The translations under genes were made by a program, and so were the position numbers. A stretch of 64,000 nt of DNA from Microbacterium sp. (GTDB lineage: Bacteria > Actinomycetota > Actinomycetes > Actinomycetales > Microbacteriaceae): positions 217,253 to 281,252 of the forward strand of contig NZ_JAPSIY010000003.1 of assembly GCF_031178445.1 (NCBI RefSeq), given 5' to 3'. Under the pieces are notes generated by a model that was given only the letters and a program-made list of their open reading frames with translations, made no database searches and was not told the origin of the DNA. Shown piece by piece: positions 46,074 to 57,418 of this stretch (its first letter is position 1; every line of letters begins with the position of its first letter).

Positions 46074-46391
46074 ATGACGGGTTACCGCTCAGACGTTCCC
46101 GAGAATTGGTTCGTTGATCCGGTCAACCTCGGGGTGCCCGGTGTACGCCGAGTGGATGCCGACGATGACAGTGCACTCGCCTGGCAGGCCGACGCGCTGT
46201 GCGCGCAGACCGATCCCGAGGCGTTCTTCCCCGAGAAGGGCGGCTCGACGCGCGACGCCAAGCGCATCTGCACCTCCTGCGATGTGCGCGGCGAATGCCT
46301 CGAGTACGCGCTGGAGAACGACGAGCGCTTCGGTATCTGGGGCGGTCTGAGCGAGCGCGAGCGCCGTAAGCTCAAGCGTCGCGCAAGCTGA
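46074..46391 (+). CDS. whiB2: WhiB2/WhmD-type iron-sulfur transcription factor
   Basis: A 105-residue protein with the four [4Fe-4S] ligands at Cys43, Cys66, Cys69 and Cys75 (C-x2-C-x5-C after the first), the GIWGG turn (FGIWGGLSERERRKLKRR) and a basic C-terminal tail for DNA contact. ALCAQTDPEAFFPEKGGST closely matches WhiB2/WhmD, the WhiB paralog linked to septation and division in mycobacteria and Streptomyces. It acts with the primary sigma factor at target promoters. ATG 46074 was chosen because GGGAGA lies about six bases upstream; an ATG at 45996 overlaps the promoter. DUF5719 and DUF3499 genes nearby match the conserved actinobacterial whiB2 neighbourhood. Confidence 0.92.
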   Translation: MTGYRSDVPENWFVDPVNLGVPGVRRVDADDDSALAWQADALCAQTDPEAFFPEKGGSTRDAKRICTSCDVRGECLEYALENDERFGIWGGLSERERRKLKRRAS

Positions 46392-46466
46392 CCTCGCCGA
46401 CGGGGCCGGGTCGCACGCCGCTCCGCGGACTTCGGCCGAGTTCTTCGGGCGCGCCGCAGCCCTGAC

Positions 46467-46481
46467 CGGGCCAGCGGCCCG
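46467..46481 (+). terminator. possible weak terminator after whiB2
   Basis: A 6-bp stem CGGGCC/GGCCCG with a 3-base loop is followed by TCCTGTTT. It directly precedes the -10 of the next gene. Confidence 0.35.
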
Positions 46482-46488
46482 TCCTGTT

Positions 46489-46494
46489 TAGGCT
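46489..46494 (+). promoter_or_regulatory. -10 TAGGCT
   Basis: TAGGCT is followed by ten bases and the ATG at 46505, so the leader is only a few bases or absent. Confidence 0.45.
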
Positions 46495-46504
46495 GGCTGA
46501 TGCC

Positions 46505-49500
46505 ATGCCAGCCCGTGTACATGCCATCGTCGTCGCGCATTCAGGCGAGAAGCCGCGCGAACAGCTCTTCCGAACCCTTGAGGCGCTGCGCGCTCAGACA
46601 ACTCCGCCCGATTCCGTGACGCTGGTCGTGGTCGGCGGCGCGAATGACATCCGCGGAGCCGACGGCCTCGGACGGCTCGTGGAAGGCGTGATCGAGGCGC
46701 GCGGCGGCACGTCCTTCGCCGAGGCGATCGCGCTGGCTCGGCCGCGCGTGGCCGCCGGCACGTCGGTGTGGCTGCTCGCCCACGACACGGTGCCCGAACA
46801 AGACGCCCTGGCGTCCCTCGCGGGCGCCCTCGAACGTTCACCGTCGGCGGCGATCGCCGCACCCAAGCTGGTCCGTCACGACGACGATCGAGAGATCGTC
46901 TCGCTCGGCGTGAGCATGACCCGATTCGGCCGGTCGGTCGAACTCGCCGCCGACGAGCTCGATCAGGGCCAGCACGACGCCACCGAAGACGCCCTCTCGG
47001 CTGATGTGCGCGGCATGCTGATACGCGGCGCGGCCCCGACGGTCCTGCGACCCGACCCCGCGCTCGGCGGGGCGGACGAAGGACTCGACCTCGGCGTCCG
47101 CGCCCGCCTCGGCGGCGGTCGTGTCGTGCTCGTCCCGAAGGCGCGCGTGGCCGTGCGTCCCGACGGGCCCGCCGCCCTCCCGCGCGGCATCACTGCGCGT
47201 GCCTGGGCGACTCGTCGCGCACAGCTGCACCGTCGCCTCGCCTACGCTCCCGCCGCCGCCGTTCCGCTGCACTGGCTGAGTCTGTTGCCGCTCGCGCTGT
47301 GGCGATCGATCACCCACCTGATCGGGAAGCGCCCCGGCGAGGTGGCTCCCGAGTGGGGCACCGCGATCGCGGCGATGCTGAACATCCCCGCGCTGTCGCG
47401 TTCGCGGCGTGCGATCGCCTCCTTCCACAGCGCTTCTTGGGCGAGCATCGCTCCGCTGCGTATCTCCCGCGCCCAGCTTCACCAGCGTTTGGACGACGGG
47501 CACGGTACAGAGCGAGGCGCTGTCAGCGAACTCAATTTCTTCAGTGGCGGCGGCGCGTGGGCCGTTCTCGCCGCCGCGGTCGTGAGCATCGCGAGCTTCT
47601 TCTCGCTGCTCGCCTGGCCCGCCGTCGGAGGCGGGGCGCTGCTGCCCCTACGGCAGACCCTCGCCGCGCTGTGGGGGGATGCCGGATGGGGCCTGCGTGA
47701 CGTGGGGCTGGGTCTCGTCGGTCCGGCGGACCCGTTCGCGGCCGTCATCGCGGTGGTAGGCACGCTGTGGCCGGCAGCGCCGACGTTCGCGCTCGTGCTG
47801 CTCTGGCTGGGAGCCCTGCCGCTCGCGGTGCTCGGCGGCTGGTTCGCCGCGACGCGGGTCACCGATCGTGCCGGTCTCCGCATCCTCGGCGGCGTGCTGT
47901 GGGCGCTGGCCCCCACATTCCTCACGGCGTTGGTTCAGGGTCGCCCGGCAGCGGTCATCCTGCATCTGCTGCTGCCCTGGGTGTTCCACGCGGCGGTCGT
48001 CGCACACAGGTCTTGGGGTGCAGCAGGTGCGGCGTCGCTGCTCACCGCAATGGCGCTGGCGTGCGCGCCGTCCCTCGCCCCGGCGTTCGTGCTGCTCTGG
48101 GCCGTCGCCCTCGTCCTGGTGACTCTGCGCGGGCGGCTGCGAGGCGCCGCCCGGCTTCTCTGGCTGCTGATCCCGAGCGCGGTGATGTTCCTGCCTCTGG
48201 TCTTCTGGCAGGTGAGGCACGGCGACGTGTGGGCGCTGCTCGCGGACCCCGGAGCGATGATTCTCTCCGACGGGATCGAGGCGGATGCCGCCGGGCGCAC
48301 CCTGATCGCCTCCGGCTTCCCCTCAGCCGACCGCGCGGGCTGGGACTGGCTGGTCGGCGAGAGCGTCGCTCCTTGGGCGGCGCTGCTGCTGGCGCCGGTC
48401 GCGCTGCTCGCCCTGTTCTCAGCACTCTCCCCGCGCTGGCGCGCCGGATTCTCATTGCTGCTCGCATCGCTCACCGGGCTCGCGACCGCGATTCTCGCGG
48501 TCGGCGTCGTGGTGTCGTTCGTGCACGGCGAGGGGGTGCAGATCTGGCCCGGCACCGGGCTCAGCCTCGCCTGGCTGGGCGTCGTCGGGGCCGCTCTCGT
48601 GACTCTCGACACCGTCGTGGCGCTGGCGTCGGTCCGGGCTGCCGCCGCACTGATCGCCGGTGCCGCCGTCGCGGTGTGCGCGATCCCCGGCCTGCTGTCG
48701 CTGCAGACCGGGCATTCGGTGCTCGACCGCTCGACGGACTCCACCCTCCCTGCGCTCGTCGCGGCTGAGGCCGACGGCGACAGGCCGATCGGGACGCTCA
48801 TCCTCACGCCTCAGAACGACGGATCGCTGTCGATGGAGCTGGTCTGGGGCGCCAGCGCTTCCCTCGGCGCGCAGAGCACGCTGCTGACCACCGCCACCGA
48901 GCCGCGCGGTCGAGACCTGGCGAACACCGCGGTCGACCTGCTGTCTGCCCGCGACTTCGACGCCTCGGCGGCGCTGGCCGATGACGGCATCAGCTTCGTG
49001 CTGGTGGCGCAGACACCTGCCGAGCGCGACCGCGCAAGGATCATGCGCGAAGCCGCGATCACCGCGGTCGACCAGCGTTCCGGTTTCGTGAGGGCCGGAG
49101 AGACCGCCCGCGGCACGTTGTGGAGCGTCCGCGGCGACATCGCCCCTCGGCCCGCGCTCACCGAGGGGGAGCAGGCGATCAGTCGTGTCACGAGCAGCGT
49201 TCAGGTCGTGATCGTCCTTGCGGCGTTGTTGCTCTCGATCCCCACCCGCTCGTCACGTCGCGCCGCGCGAGGACGCTCGCGGATCGTGGGGCGCGCTCCC
49301 GACGAGCCGCTCGTGCTGCCGCGACGGCACGCGCAGGACCACGCGTACCCACATCACCTGGAGCCGGAGGCCGAGCACCCGCAATCCGCCGACGAGCACC
49401 CGGGAGACGGTGAGGGCGAGGCGCACGCGGGTGGCGACTCCGCCGCGTCCGAGCCCGCCTCGCACGAGGCGGGACCCGACCATGCCGCCGTCGACACCGG

Positions 49501-49609
49501 CAACGCCGTCGAGACTCGCAGCATCGACGCCGCCGACGTCGAGCCCGCCGACGTCGACGACACGACGGACGTCGCACACGAGCCGAACGCCGCGGAGGAG
49601 CGACGATGA
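46505..49609 (+). CDS. large GT2-like membrane protein of the whiB2 neighbourhood
   Basis: A 1034-residue protein. Residues 1 to about 230 are a GT2-like domain (HAIVVAHSGEKPREQLFRTL, SVWLLAHDTVPEQDAL, DVRGMLIRGAAPTVL). The usual Asp-rich metal site is reduced to AHDT, so activity is uncertain. About twelve hydrophobic segments follow (roughly 240-780), then an extracellular-type domain (LILTPQNDGSLSMELVWG), a final helix and a cytoplasmic tail of about 100 residues rich in Glu, Asp, Ala and His. Similar proteins precede DUF5719 in many actinobacteria and are thought to act in envelope glycan assembly. The DUF5719 start overlaps its stop (ATGA). Confidence 0.78.
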   Translation: MPARVHAIVVAHSGEKPREQLFRTLEALRAQTTPPDSVTLVVVGGANDIRGADGLGRLVEGVIEARGGTSFAEAIALARPRVAAGTSVWLLAHDTVPEQDALASLAGALERSPSAAIAAPKLVRHDDDREIVSLGVSMTRFGRSVELAADELDQGQHDATEDALSADVRGMLIRGAAPTVLRPDPALGGADEGLDLGVRARLGGGRVVLVPKARVAVRPDGPAALPRGITARAWATRRAQLHRRLAYAPAAAVPLHWLSLLPLALWRSITHLIGKRPGEVAPEWGTAIAAMLNIPALSRSRRAIASFHSASWASIAPLRISRAQLHQRLDDGHGTERGAVSELNFFSGGGAWAVLAAAVVSIASFFSLLAWPAVGGGALLPLRQTLAALWGDAGWGLRDVGLGLVGPADPFAAVIAVVGTLWPAAPTFALVLLWLGALPLAVLGGWFAATRVTDRAGLRILGGVLWALAPTFLTALVQGRPAAVILHLLLPWVFHAAVVAHRSWGAAGAASLLTAMALACAPSLAPAFVLLWAVALVLVTLRGRLRGAARLLWLLIPSAVMFLPLVFWQVRHGDVWALLADPGAMILSDGIEADAAGRTLIASGFPSADRAGWDWLVGESVAPWAALLLAPVALLALFSALSPRWRAGFSLLLASLTGLATAILAVGVVVSFVHGEGVQIWPGTGLSLAWLGVVGAALVTLDTVVALASVRAAAALIAGAAVAVCAIPGLLSLQTGHSVLDRSTDSTLPALVAAEADGDRPIGTLILTPQNDGSLSMELVWGASASLGAQSTLLTTATEPRGRDLANTAVDLLSARDFDASAALADDGISFVLVAQTPAERDRARIMREAAITAVDQRSGFVRAGETARGTLWSVRGDIAPRPALTEGEQAISRVTSSVQVVIVLAALLLSIPTRSSRRAARGRSRIVGRAPDEPLVLPRRHAQDHAYPHHLEPEAEHPQSADEHPGDGEGEAHAGGDSAASEPASHEAGPDHAAVDTGNAVETRSIDAADVEPADVDDTTDVAHEPNAAEERR

Positions 49610-50985
49610 GACAGCGTACGATCCGGCTCGCAGCCACGGGCGCACGCATCGCCACCGGCGCCGTCGTCGCCGCCGCCTGCGTGCTGGGCGTGGTGAGCGC
49701 CGTGGCGGCACCGCTTCCCGGCATCACACGCGAGGCGAGGGGCACGACGGTCACGCCGATACCCGGCGACACCGTGCTGATCTGCAACGGCTCCTATCGC
49801 GTGCTCGGACGTGATGCGGGCCAGGCGCAGCTGATGGTCTCCGCCGCCCTCCCGCAGTTGCGCTCGGACGCGGAGGGCGAGCCCGCGCAGACCGAGCCGC
49901 TGGCGATGCCTGACGTCGCAGGGGGAGCCAGGGGCGTGATCCTGACCGGTGTCGTCGCAGACCGGAAGGCGCAGCCGATCGCGGCCTCCGAGTCGGTGCG
50001 GATCGATGCCGAAGACGCCCGCGGCTTCGCCGCCGCGCCGTGCCGCGAGGCGGCGATGAGCACCTGGCTGGTGGGCGGCGATGTGAGCACGGGGGCCGGC
50101 GACGTGATCGTGCTCTCCAACCCCGGCGACGTGCCGGCCAACGTGGACCTGCTGATCTATGGCGAGTCGAGGGCGGCGTCGAACGTCGTCATCCCCCCGA
50201 AGTCCCAGCGCGGTGTGCCTCTCGCCTCGATCGCGGCCGGGGAGCGGAGCCCTGTCGTCCAGGTGGTGGCCTCGGGCGCGCCGGTGCGGGCCACGCTGCA
50301 GTCCACGCTGATCCGCACGCTGGATGCGGTGGGCATCGACATGCAGGACGGCGTCGGCGGCGCTCAGCACGACCTGCAGATCGTGGGTGTGCGCGCGCAG
50401 ACGCTGTCGGAGGGTGACGATGCCGCCGGCGTCGTGGTGCGCATGCTCTCACCGGAGCAGGATGCCGAAGCGACCGTGCGGGTGCGCGCGTCCGAGTCCA
50501 CCGCCGTCCTCGAGGAGTACCCGGTGTCGATGCTGGCGGGCACGCCCGGCGAGATCGCCCTCTCCGGGATCCCGACGGGCGTCTACGACATCGAGATCGA
50601 ATCCGATCAACCGATCGTGGCCGCCGCGCACCAGACCGCGCGCGCCGGCGCCGAGACCGATTTCGCGTGGATGACGCCGGCGCCCGAGATCTCGTCGAAG
50701 CTGATGTTCTCGGTGCCCGCCGGTCCCTCGCCGTCCCTGCACCTCCGCAACACCCGGAGTGAGGCGATCACCGTTCAGCTCGAAGGGGATCGAGGCGGCG
50801 AGATCGAGGTGCCCGCATTCGGAGCGGCGACTGTGCCGCTGAGCTCTGGCGCGTACTCGCTCTCACCTTCGGGCCCTGTGCACGCGGCCGTCGCGATGCG
50901 GGGCGGCGACGGATCCGCTGAGATCGCGGGCTGGCCGCTGTGGGCCGGGGCCGCGGAACAGCAGCCGATCGTCGTGCATCCCTGA
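49606..50985 (+). CDS. DUF5719 family exported protein
   Basis: A 459-residue protein with an N-terminal signal or anchor helix (RLAATGARIATGAVVAAACV, LGVVSAVAAPLPG) and then a long extracellular region rich in beta structure and low in cysteine: STWLVGGDVSTGAGDVIVLS, VLEEYPVSMLAG and SSKLMFSVPAG. This pattern and its place directly after the large GT2-like gene match DUF5719, a conserved actinobacterial family without a known role. The coupled start (ATGA at 49606-49609) suggests the two proteins work together. No enzymatic motif was seen. Confidence 0.8.
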   Translation: MRQRTIRLAATGARIATGAVVAAACVLGVVSAVAAPLPGITREARGTTVTPIPGDTVLICNGSYRVLGRDAGQAQLMVSAALPQLRSDAEGEPAQTEPLAMPDVAGGARGVILTGVVADRKAQPIAASESVRIDAEDARGFAAAPCREAAMSTWLVGGDVSTGAGDVIVLSNPGDVPANVDLLIYGESRAASNVVIPPKSQRGVPLASIAAGERSPVVQVVASGAPVRATLQSTLIRTLDAVGIDMQDGVGGAQHDLQIVGVRAQTLSEGDDAAGVVVRMLSPEQDAEATVRVRASESTAVLEEYPVSMLAGTPGEIALSGIPTGVYDIEIESDQPIVAAAHQTARAGAETDFAWMTPAPEISSKLMFSVPAGPSPSLHLRNTRSEAITVQLEGDRGGEIEVPAFGAATVPLSSGAYSLSPSGPVHAAVAMRGGDGSAEIAGWPLWAGAAEQQPIVVHP

Positions 50986-50999
50986 CGCGTGCGGATGCC

Positions 51000-51431
51000 T
51001 CAGTACTCGGATGCGTCCGGTCCGAGCTCCCAGGGCTCGCGGCCGACGTACTCCGCCACAGCCTGGAACACTGCGCCCTCGATCGCTGCACGACGATGCA
51101 TGGCGTCGTCGTGCCCTTTGGGGAGCAACCGCTCGATCGGCACGCGGTACAGCGAGATGCGCTTCTCGGTGTGATCGACGCGCCAGCGAGGGATGCCATC
51201 ACCACGGTCGTGCGTGGGCATGGCGACGATCTCCACACGCACGTCGCGCAGCTCCTCCCAGGTGCCGCGCAGGTACTCGACCGCGCTTCCGACCGTGATC
51301 TCGAACCGATCCAGCCGGCCGTCCAGCGGAGGAAGCGGCGGCCGCACGACTTCGCTGCGCCCCAGCCTGCCGTGCCTGCCGTGTCGCGCGCCGCGCGATG
51401 CGGCGGCGGATGCTGATCGGCGGCGGGGCAT
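51000..51431 (-). CDS. zincin-like metallopeptidase family protein lacking HExxH
   Basis: A 143-residue protein. After a basic, low-complexity N-terminus, residues 40-143 resemble small zincin-like proteins (PF06262 type): EEL-containing helix, KRISLYRVPIERLLPKG, then the helix AAIEGAVFQAVAEYVGREPW. Where active members carry HExxH, this one reads FQAVAEY, so zinc binding is probably lost. A homologous gene accompanies whiB2 and DUF3499 in mycobacteria (Rv3259). ATG 51431 is six bases after a TAGACT -10. It may be a structural or binding protein rather than a protease. The family call is moderate. Confidence 0.65.
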   Translation of the reverse strand: MPRRRSASAAASRGARHGRHGRLGRSEVVRPPLPPLDGRLDRFEITVGSAVEYLRGTWEELRDVRVEIVAMPTHDRGDGIPRWRVDHTEKRISLYRVPIERLLPKGHDDAMHRRAAIEGAVFQAVAEYVGREPWELGPDASEY

Positions 51432-51437
51432 GCCGAA

Positions 51438-51443
51438 AGTCTA
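51438..51443 (-). promoter_or_regulatory. -10 TAGACT, leaderless-type promoter
   Basis: Minus-strand TAGACT is followed by six bases and the ATG at 51431. It diverges from the promoter at 51485-51490. Confidence 0.5.
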
Positions 51444-51484
51444 TGCGCTCCGCGCGGCACCGAGGAGGCACGCCCGCGCGGCTC

Positions 51485-51490
51485 TACGCT
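51485..51490 (+). promoter_or_regulatory. -10 TACGCT, leaderless-type promoter
   Basis: TACGCT is followed by seven bases and the ATG at 51498. Confidence 0.5.
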
Positions 51491-51497
51491 GGACGCG

Positions 51498-51740
51498 ATG
51501 GACGAACGATTCGGCTTTGATGACCGGCAGGGCTTTCAGGAGCGCCTGTGCTCCAAAGTGGCCTGCGCGCGCGAGGCGGTCGCGACCCTGACCTTCGATT
51601 ACGGCGATCAGATGGCTGCTCTCGGCCCGCTCGGACCCGGCGGCGACCCGCACGCCCACGATCTGTGCGCGCAGCACGCCGAGCGGCTCTCCGTGCCTGC
51701 AGGCTGGATGGTCGTGCGCCACGAGGCGCTGCGCGGCTGA
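51498..51740 (+). CDS. DUF3499 family small protein
   Basis: An 80-residue protein: LCSKVACAREAVATLTFDYG, then MAALGPLGPGGDPHAHDLCA and QHAERLSVPAGWMVVRH. The paired CSKVAC cysteines and the later HDLCAQHAERL form a probable metal-binding site. This is the DUF3499 pattern, conserved beside whiB2 and the zincin-like gene across actinobacteria. The function is unknown. The start codon follows a TANNNT box by seven bases without a ribosome binding site, consistent with a leaderless small message. Confidence 0.85.
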   Translation: MDERFGFDDRQGFQERLCSKVACAREAVATLTFDYGDQMAALGPLGPGGDPHAHDLCAQHAERLSVPAGWMVVRHEALRG

Positions 51741-51757
51741 CTCGGTTCTGAGGACCG

Positions 51758-52567
51758 TCAGACGCGCACGCGCCGCCCGGTGAGCCGCTCGGCCCTCTCG
51801 TCGGCGTTGGTGAGCGCGCGCTGCTCGCGCTGCCGCCTGAGCACCGTCACGCCGCGCAGCAGCTCTTCCGGGGCGACGGCGGGCATCGGCGAGACGAACG
51901 GCGACACCTCGTCGGCGAGTTCCTGCGCGACGCGCGATCTGGCGGCTGGCGACAGCCGCTCCGCCGTCGCGAGAAACTGCGACACACGACGGGCGAGCCG
52001 GTCGGGGAGCCGTGCGACGTCCGCGATATGCGACCACTCCGACAGTGCCGGCGGCAGGTACGGGATGTGGTGCACCAGCTTGGGGACGCGGACGCGTTGC
52101 GAGTACGTGCCGGCGACGAGATCGCCGAGGCGCTGCGAGCGCGCGGTCAGCGCACCGGTGATCACGGCCGCCCCGCCGAAGGTCATGTAGATCTCCAGCA
52201 GGCCGACCAGTGCGCGGATGAAGGTGTGCCGGAAGGTGATCGCCCCTCCGTCGACGCGCACGATGCGTCCGCCGACGGCGAGCTTGCCGACGCTGCGTCC
52301 GCGGGTGGCCATCTCGATGGTGATGGGCAGGACCAGGAAGCTCACGACGAGCGACCACACCTGAAGGATACGGAACAGGTGGTCGTCCATGAGGTTCTGC
52401 GACATCAGCCACACCTGCAGCAGGGTGAAGGCGAGATAGACGGCGATCGCGATGGCCATGTCGATCAGAGCGCCGGCCGCCCTCAGCAGGAACCCGACCG
52501 GCTGCACATCGATGGCGACGGCCTCGCCGGAGAGGATCTCCTGCTCATCGGCGATGGGAGTGGACAT
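51758..52567 (-). CDS. RDD family membrane protein
   Basis: A 269-residue protein. The RDD domain spans about 20-150: VGFLLRAAGALIDMAIAIAV with the Arg/Asp signature on the first helix, a second helix (VWSLVVSFLVLPITIEMA), TRGRSVGKLAVGGRIVR and QRLGDLVAGTYSQRV. A soluble helical C-terminal half follows. RDD proteins have been linked to ion transport in some bacteria, but the role here is unknown. It is divergent from the SpoIIM-family gene across 16 bases, a pairing common in actinobacteria. ATG 52567 is the start; its promoter must overlap that of its neighbour. Confidence 0.88.
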   Translation of the reverse strand: MSTPIADEQEILSGEAVAIDVQPVGFLLRAAGALIDMAIAIAVYLAFTLLQVWLMSQNLMDDHLFRILQVWSLVVSFLVLPITIEMATRGRSVGKLAVGGRIVRVDGGAITFRHTFIRALVGLLEIYMTFGGAAVITGALTARSQRLGDLVAGTYSQRVRVPKLVHHIPYLPPALSEWSHIADVARLPDRLARRVSQFLATAERLSPAARSRVAQELADEVSPFVSPMPAVAPEELLRGVTVLRRQREQRALTNADERAERLTGRRVRV

Positions 52568-52570
52568 GGG

Positions 52571-52577
52571 TACAGTA
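52571..52577. promoter_or_regulatory. overlapping divergent -10 elements (TACAGTA)
   Basis: On the plus strand TACAGT (52571-52576) is followed by seven bases and GTG 52584. On the minus strand the same bases read TACTGT, four bases before ATG 52567. The two -10 boxes would share DNA. Confidence 0.45.
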
Positions 52578-52583
52578 AATCAG

Positions 52584-53573
52584 GTGGATGCAGATGCTCT
52601 CAGTGACGCGCGCCGCCCGGAGTGGGAACGCCTCGACGCGCTCAGCCGCAGGCGTCGACTCAGCGGCGCCGAGGTCGACGAGCTCATCGTCCGCTACCGC
52701 GCGGCATCCGCGGATCTCGCCGAGCTGAAGACCTCGGTGGGCGACTCCCCTCAGGGGGCCTACCTCTCCACCATCCTCGCCGCCGCGCGGCTGCGGCTCA
52801 CGGGTGCGCCCGACAATTTCCTCGCGCAGGCCTCGCGATTCTTCGCGCTCCAGCTGCCGGCGGCGTTGTACCGCATCCGCCGGACGACCGGTGTCATCAC
52901 CGTGTCGTTCCTGCTCGTGTGGGCGATCAGCGCCGCCTGGATCGCCTCCGACCCGGCGCTGATCGCGACCCTGGGGCTCCCGGCTGATCTGAAGCAGTAC
53001 GCCGAGGAGGACTTCACCGACTACTACGGCCCGATGGCGTCCTTCGCCGGCATGGTCTGGTCGAACAACGCCATGATCGCTCTGCAGTGCGTGCTGTTCG
53101 GCGTCACGGGCCTGTGGCCGCTGTGGATACTCGTCCAGAACGCCGTCAGTCTCGGTGTCGCCACCGCCATCATGGCCGCGCACGACCGGCTCGACGTCAT
53201 GATCCTGCACATCCTGCCGCACGGACTGCTCGAGATGACCAGCATCTTCGTGGCAGGAGCGGCAGGCCTGCACCTCTTCTGGGCTTGGGCGGCGCCGGGC
53301 CGGCGTACGCGAGGTGAGGCGCTCGCCGCCGAGGGGCGGGCGCTGGCGACCGTCGCCATCGGGCTGGTCTTCGCGCTCTTCCTTTCTGGACTGGTGGAGG
53401 GGTTCGTCACGGGCTCAGGGCTCCCGTGGGCGGTCAAGATCGGCATCGGCGCGGCCGCACTCGGCGTCTTCCTCCTGTACATGCTGCTCGTCGGGCGCCG
53501 GGCCGTCCGGCGCGGCGAGACCGGTGACCTGGTGGAGTACGAAGCGGGCACACCGACGCTGTTCGCCGGTTGA
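52584..53573 (+). CDS. stage II sporulation protein M-like membrane protein (SpoIIM family)
   Basis: A 329-residue protein. A cytoplasmic helical N-terminus (EWERLDALSRRRRLSGAEVD) is followed by about five to six membrane helices, including VITVSFLLVWAISAAWIA and GHGLLEM-type segment HILPHGLLEMTSIFVAGAAG, which is diagnostic of the SpoIIM/DUF95 family. This organism class does not form endospores, so the name is structural only. The gene is paired with RDD in many actinobacteria. GTG 52584 was chosen from the -10 spacing; ATG 52566 would put the -10 inside the gene. Confidence 0.87.
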   Translation: MDADALSDARRPEWERLDALSRRRRLSGAEVDELIVRYRAASADLAELKTSVGDSPQGAYLSTILAAARLRLTGAPDNFLAQASRFFALQLPAALYRIRRTTGVITVSFLLVWAISAAWIASDPALIATLGLPADLKQYAEEDFTDYYGPMASFAGMVWSNNAMIALQCVLFGVTGLWPLWILVQNAVSLGVATAIMAAHDRLDVMILHILPHGLLEMTSIFVAGAAGLHLFWAWAAPGRRTRGEALAAEGRALATVAIGLVFALFLSGLVEGFVTGSGLPWAVKIGIGAAALGVFLLYMLLVGRRAVRRGETGDLVEYEAGTPTLFAG

Positions 53574-53607
53574 TTCTGCTCTTAAGGCAGCCGTCCTGTT
53601 ACGCAAA

Positions 53608-53635
53608 GGAGGGAGCGGCCGCAGCCCCTCCCTCC
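53608..53635. terminator. bidirectional terminator, SpoIIM-like/aquaporin
   Basis: A perfect 8-bp stem, GGAGGGAG and CTCCCTCC, with a 12-base loop in the 79-base gap between convergent genes. AAA precedes and CTT follows it. Confidence 0.6.
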
Positions 53636-53652
53636 CTTCGAGGCATCGACCG

Positions 53653-54432
53653 TCAGGCCGCCTTCGCGCCGTCGAACAGTGCCCGGTAGGCGAACCCCGC
53701 GAGCATCGCGCCCACCACGGGGAACACCAGGAACACCCACAGCTGTGCAAGCGGTTCCACGCCACCGTAGATCGCCGCCGCGATGGAGCGTGCGGGGTTC
53801 ACGGAGGTGTTGTCCACCGGGATCGAGATGAGGTGGATGAGCGTCAGCGTGAGGCCGATCGCGAGCCCGGCGAAGGGCGTGCCGCGTTCCGGATGCGTCG
53901 TGCTCAGGATGACGAGCAGGAAGAAGCCCGTCAGGATCACCTCGATGATGATCGCGGCGAGCATCCCGAAGCCACCGGGGGAGAGTGCGTCCCAGCCGTT
54001 GCTGGCGAACCCGGCATCCTGAGCGCCCGCGAGCCAGGCGTCGGGCCCGAACAGTCCGATCAGCGTGAGCGCGGTCGATGCGACGATGCCGCCGACCACC
54101 TGCGCGACGATGTACGGCAGCACGTCTCGCCACGGCAGCCGGCCGGCCGCCGCGGCTCCCAGCGTGACGGCGGGGTTGAAGTGACCGCCGGAGAGCGGCC
54201 CGAACGCGTAGGCGCCCGCCACCACGGTGAGACCGAAGGCGAGGGCGACCGCGACATACACGGCCGAATTCGCGCCCGGGTCGGTGAAGTGCGTCGAGGC
54301 GAAGAGTGCGGTGCCGACTCCGCCGAAGACGAGCAGGAACGTTCCGAAACCCTCGGCGGCGAGCTTCGCCCCGAGTGATGCGACCAGCGGTGCACCGGGT
54401 TCAGGTGCGGGTTTGATGGATGATTCGCTCAT
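53653..54432 (-). CDS. aquaporin (AqpZ-like MIP channel)
   Basis: A 259-residue six-helix channel with both NPA motifs: SGGHFNPAVTLG and DNTSVNPARSI. LAAEGFGTFLLVFGG and LIHLISIPVDNTSVNPAR are almost the AqpZ sequence, including the selectivity-filter His and Arg, so a water-selective channel is likely. Some aquaporins also pass hydrogen peroxide. The gene is divergent from furA-katG, which makes a link with peroxide stress possible. ATG 54432 was chosen over 54489 because the aquaporin fold begins soon after and AAGGG lies upstream. Confidence 0.93.
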   Translation of the reverse strand: MSESSIKPAPEPGAPLVASLGAKLAAEGFGTFLLVFGGVGTALFASTHFTDPGANSAVYVAVALAFGLTVVAGAYAFGPLSGGHFNPAVTLGAAAAGRLPWRDVLPYIVAQVVGGIVASTALTLIGLFGPDAWLAGAQDAGFASNGWDALSPGGFGMLAAIIIEVILTGFFLLVILSTTHPERGTPFAGLAIGLTLTLIHLISIPVDNTSVNPARSIAAAIYGGVEPLAQLWVFLVFPVVGAMLAGFAYRALFDGAKAA

Positions 54433-54545
54433 TGCCCAGCCCTTCTGAAGATCGCTCGGCGGGTGCCGAGCGATCACATGATCCCGCATGATCGCCTATC
54501 AGCGCTCAGGCGCGCCGCCGCACGCCACGCCGACGATTCGCGCTT

Positions 54546-57330
<2,785 letters not shown>

Positions 57331-57346
57331 TCGACGCAGCATGGCC

Positions 57347-57376
57347 GACGGCCCTCGCCTCCGGGTGAGGGCCGTC
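57347..57376. terminator. terminator after katG
   Basis: A perfect 10-bp stem, GACGGCCCTC and GAGGGCCGTC, with a 10-base loop between convergent katG and the DUF58 gene; GTCTCGTT follows on the plus strand. Confidence 0.7.
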
Positions 57377-57418
57377 GTCTCGTTCAGGGACGGATGCTGC
57401 ATGCTCCGTCCTACCGCA

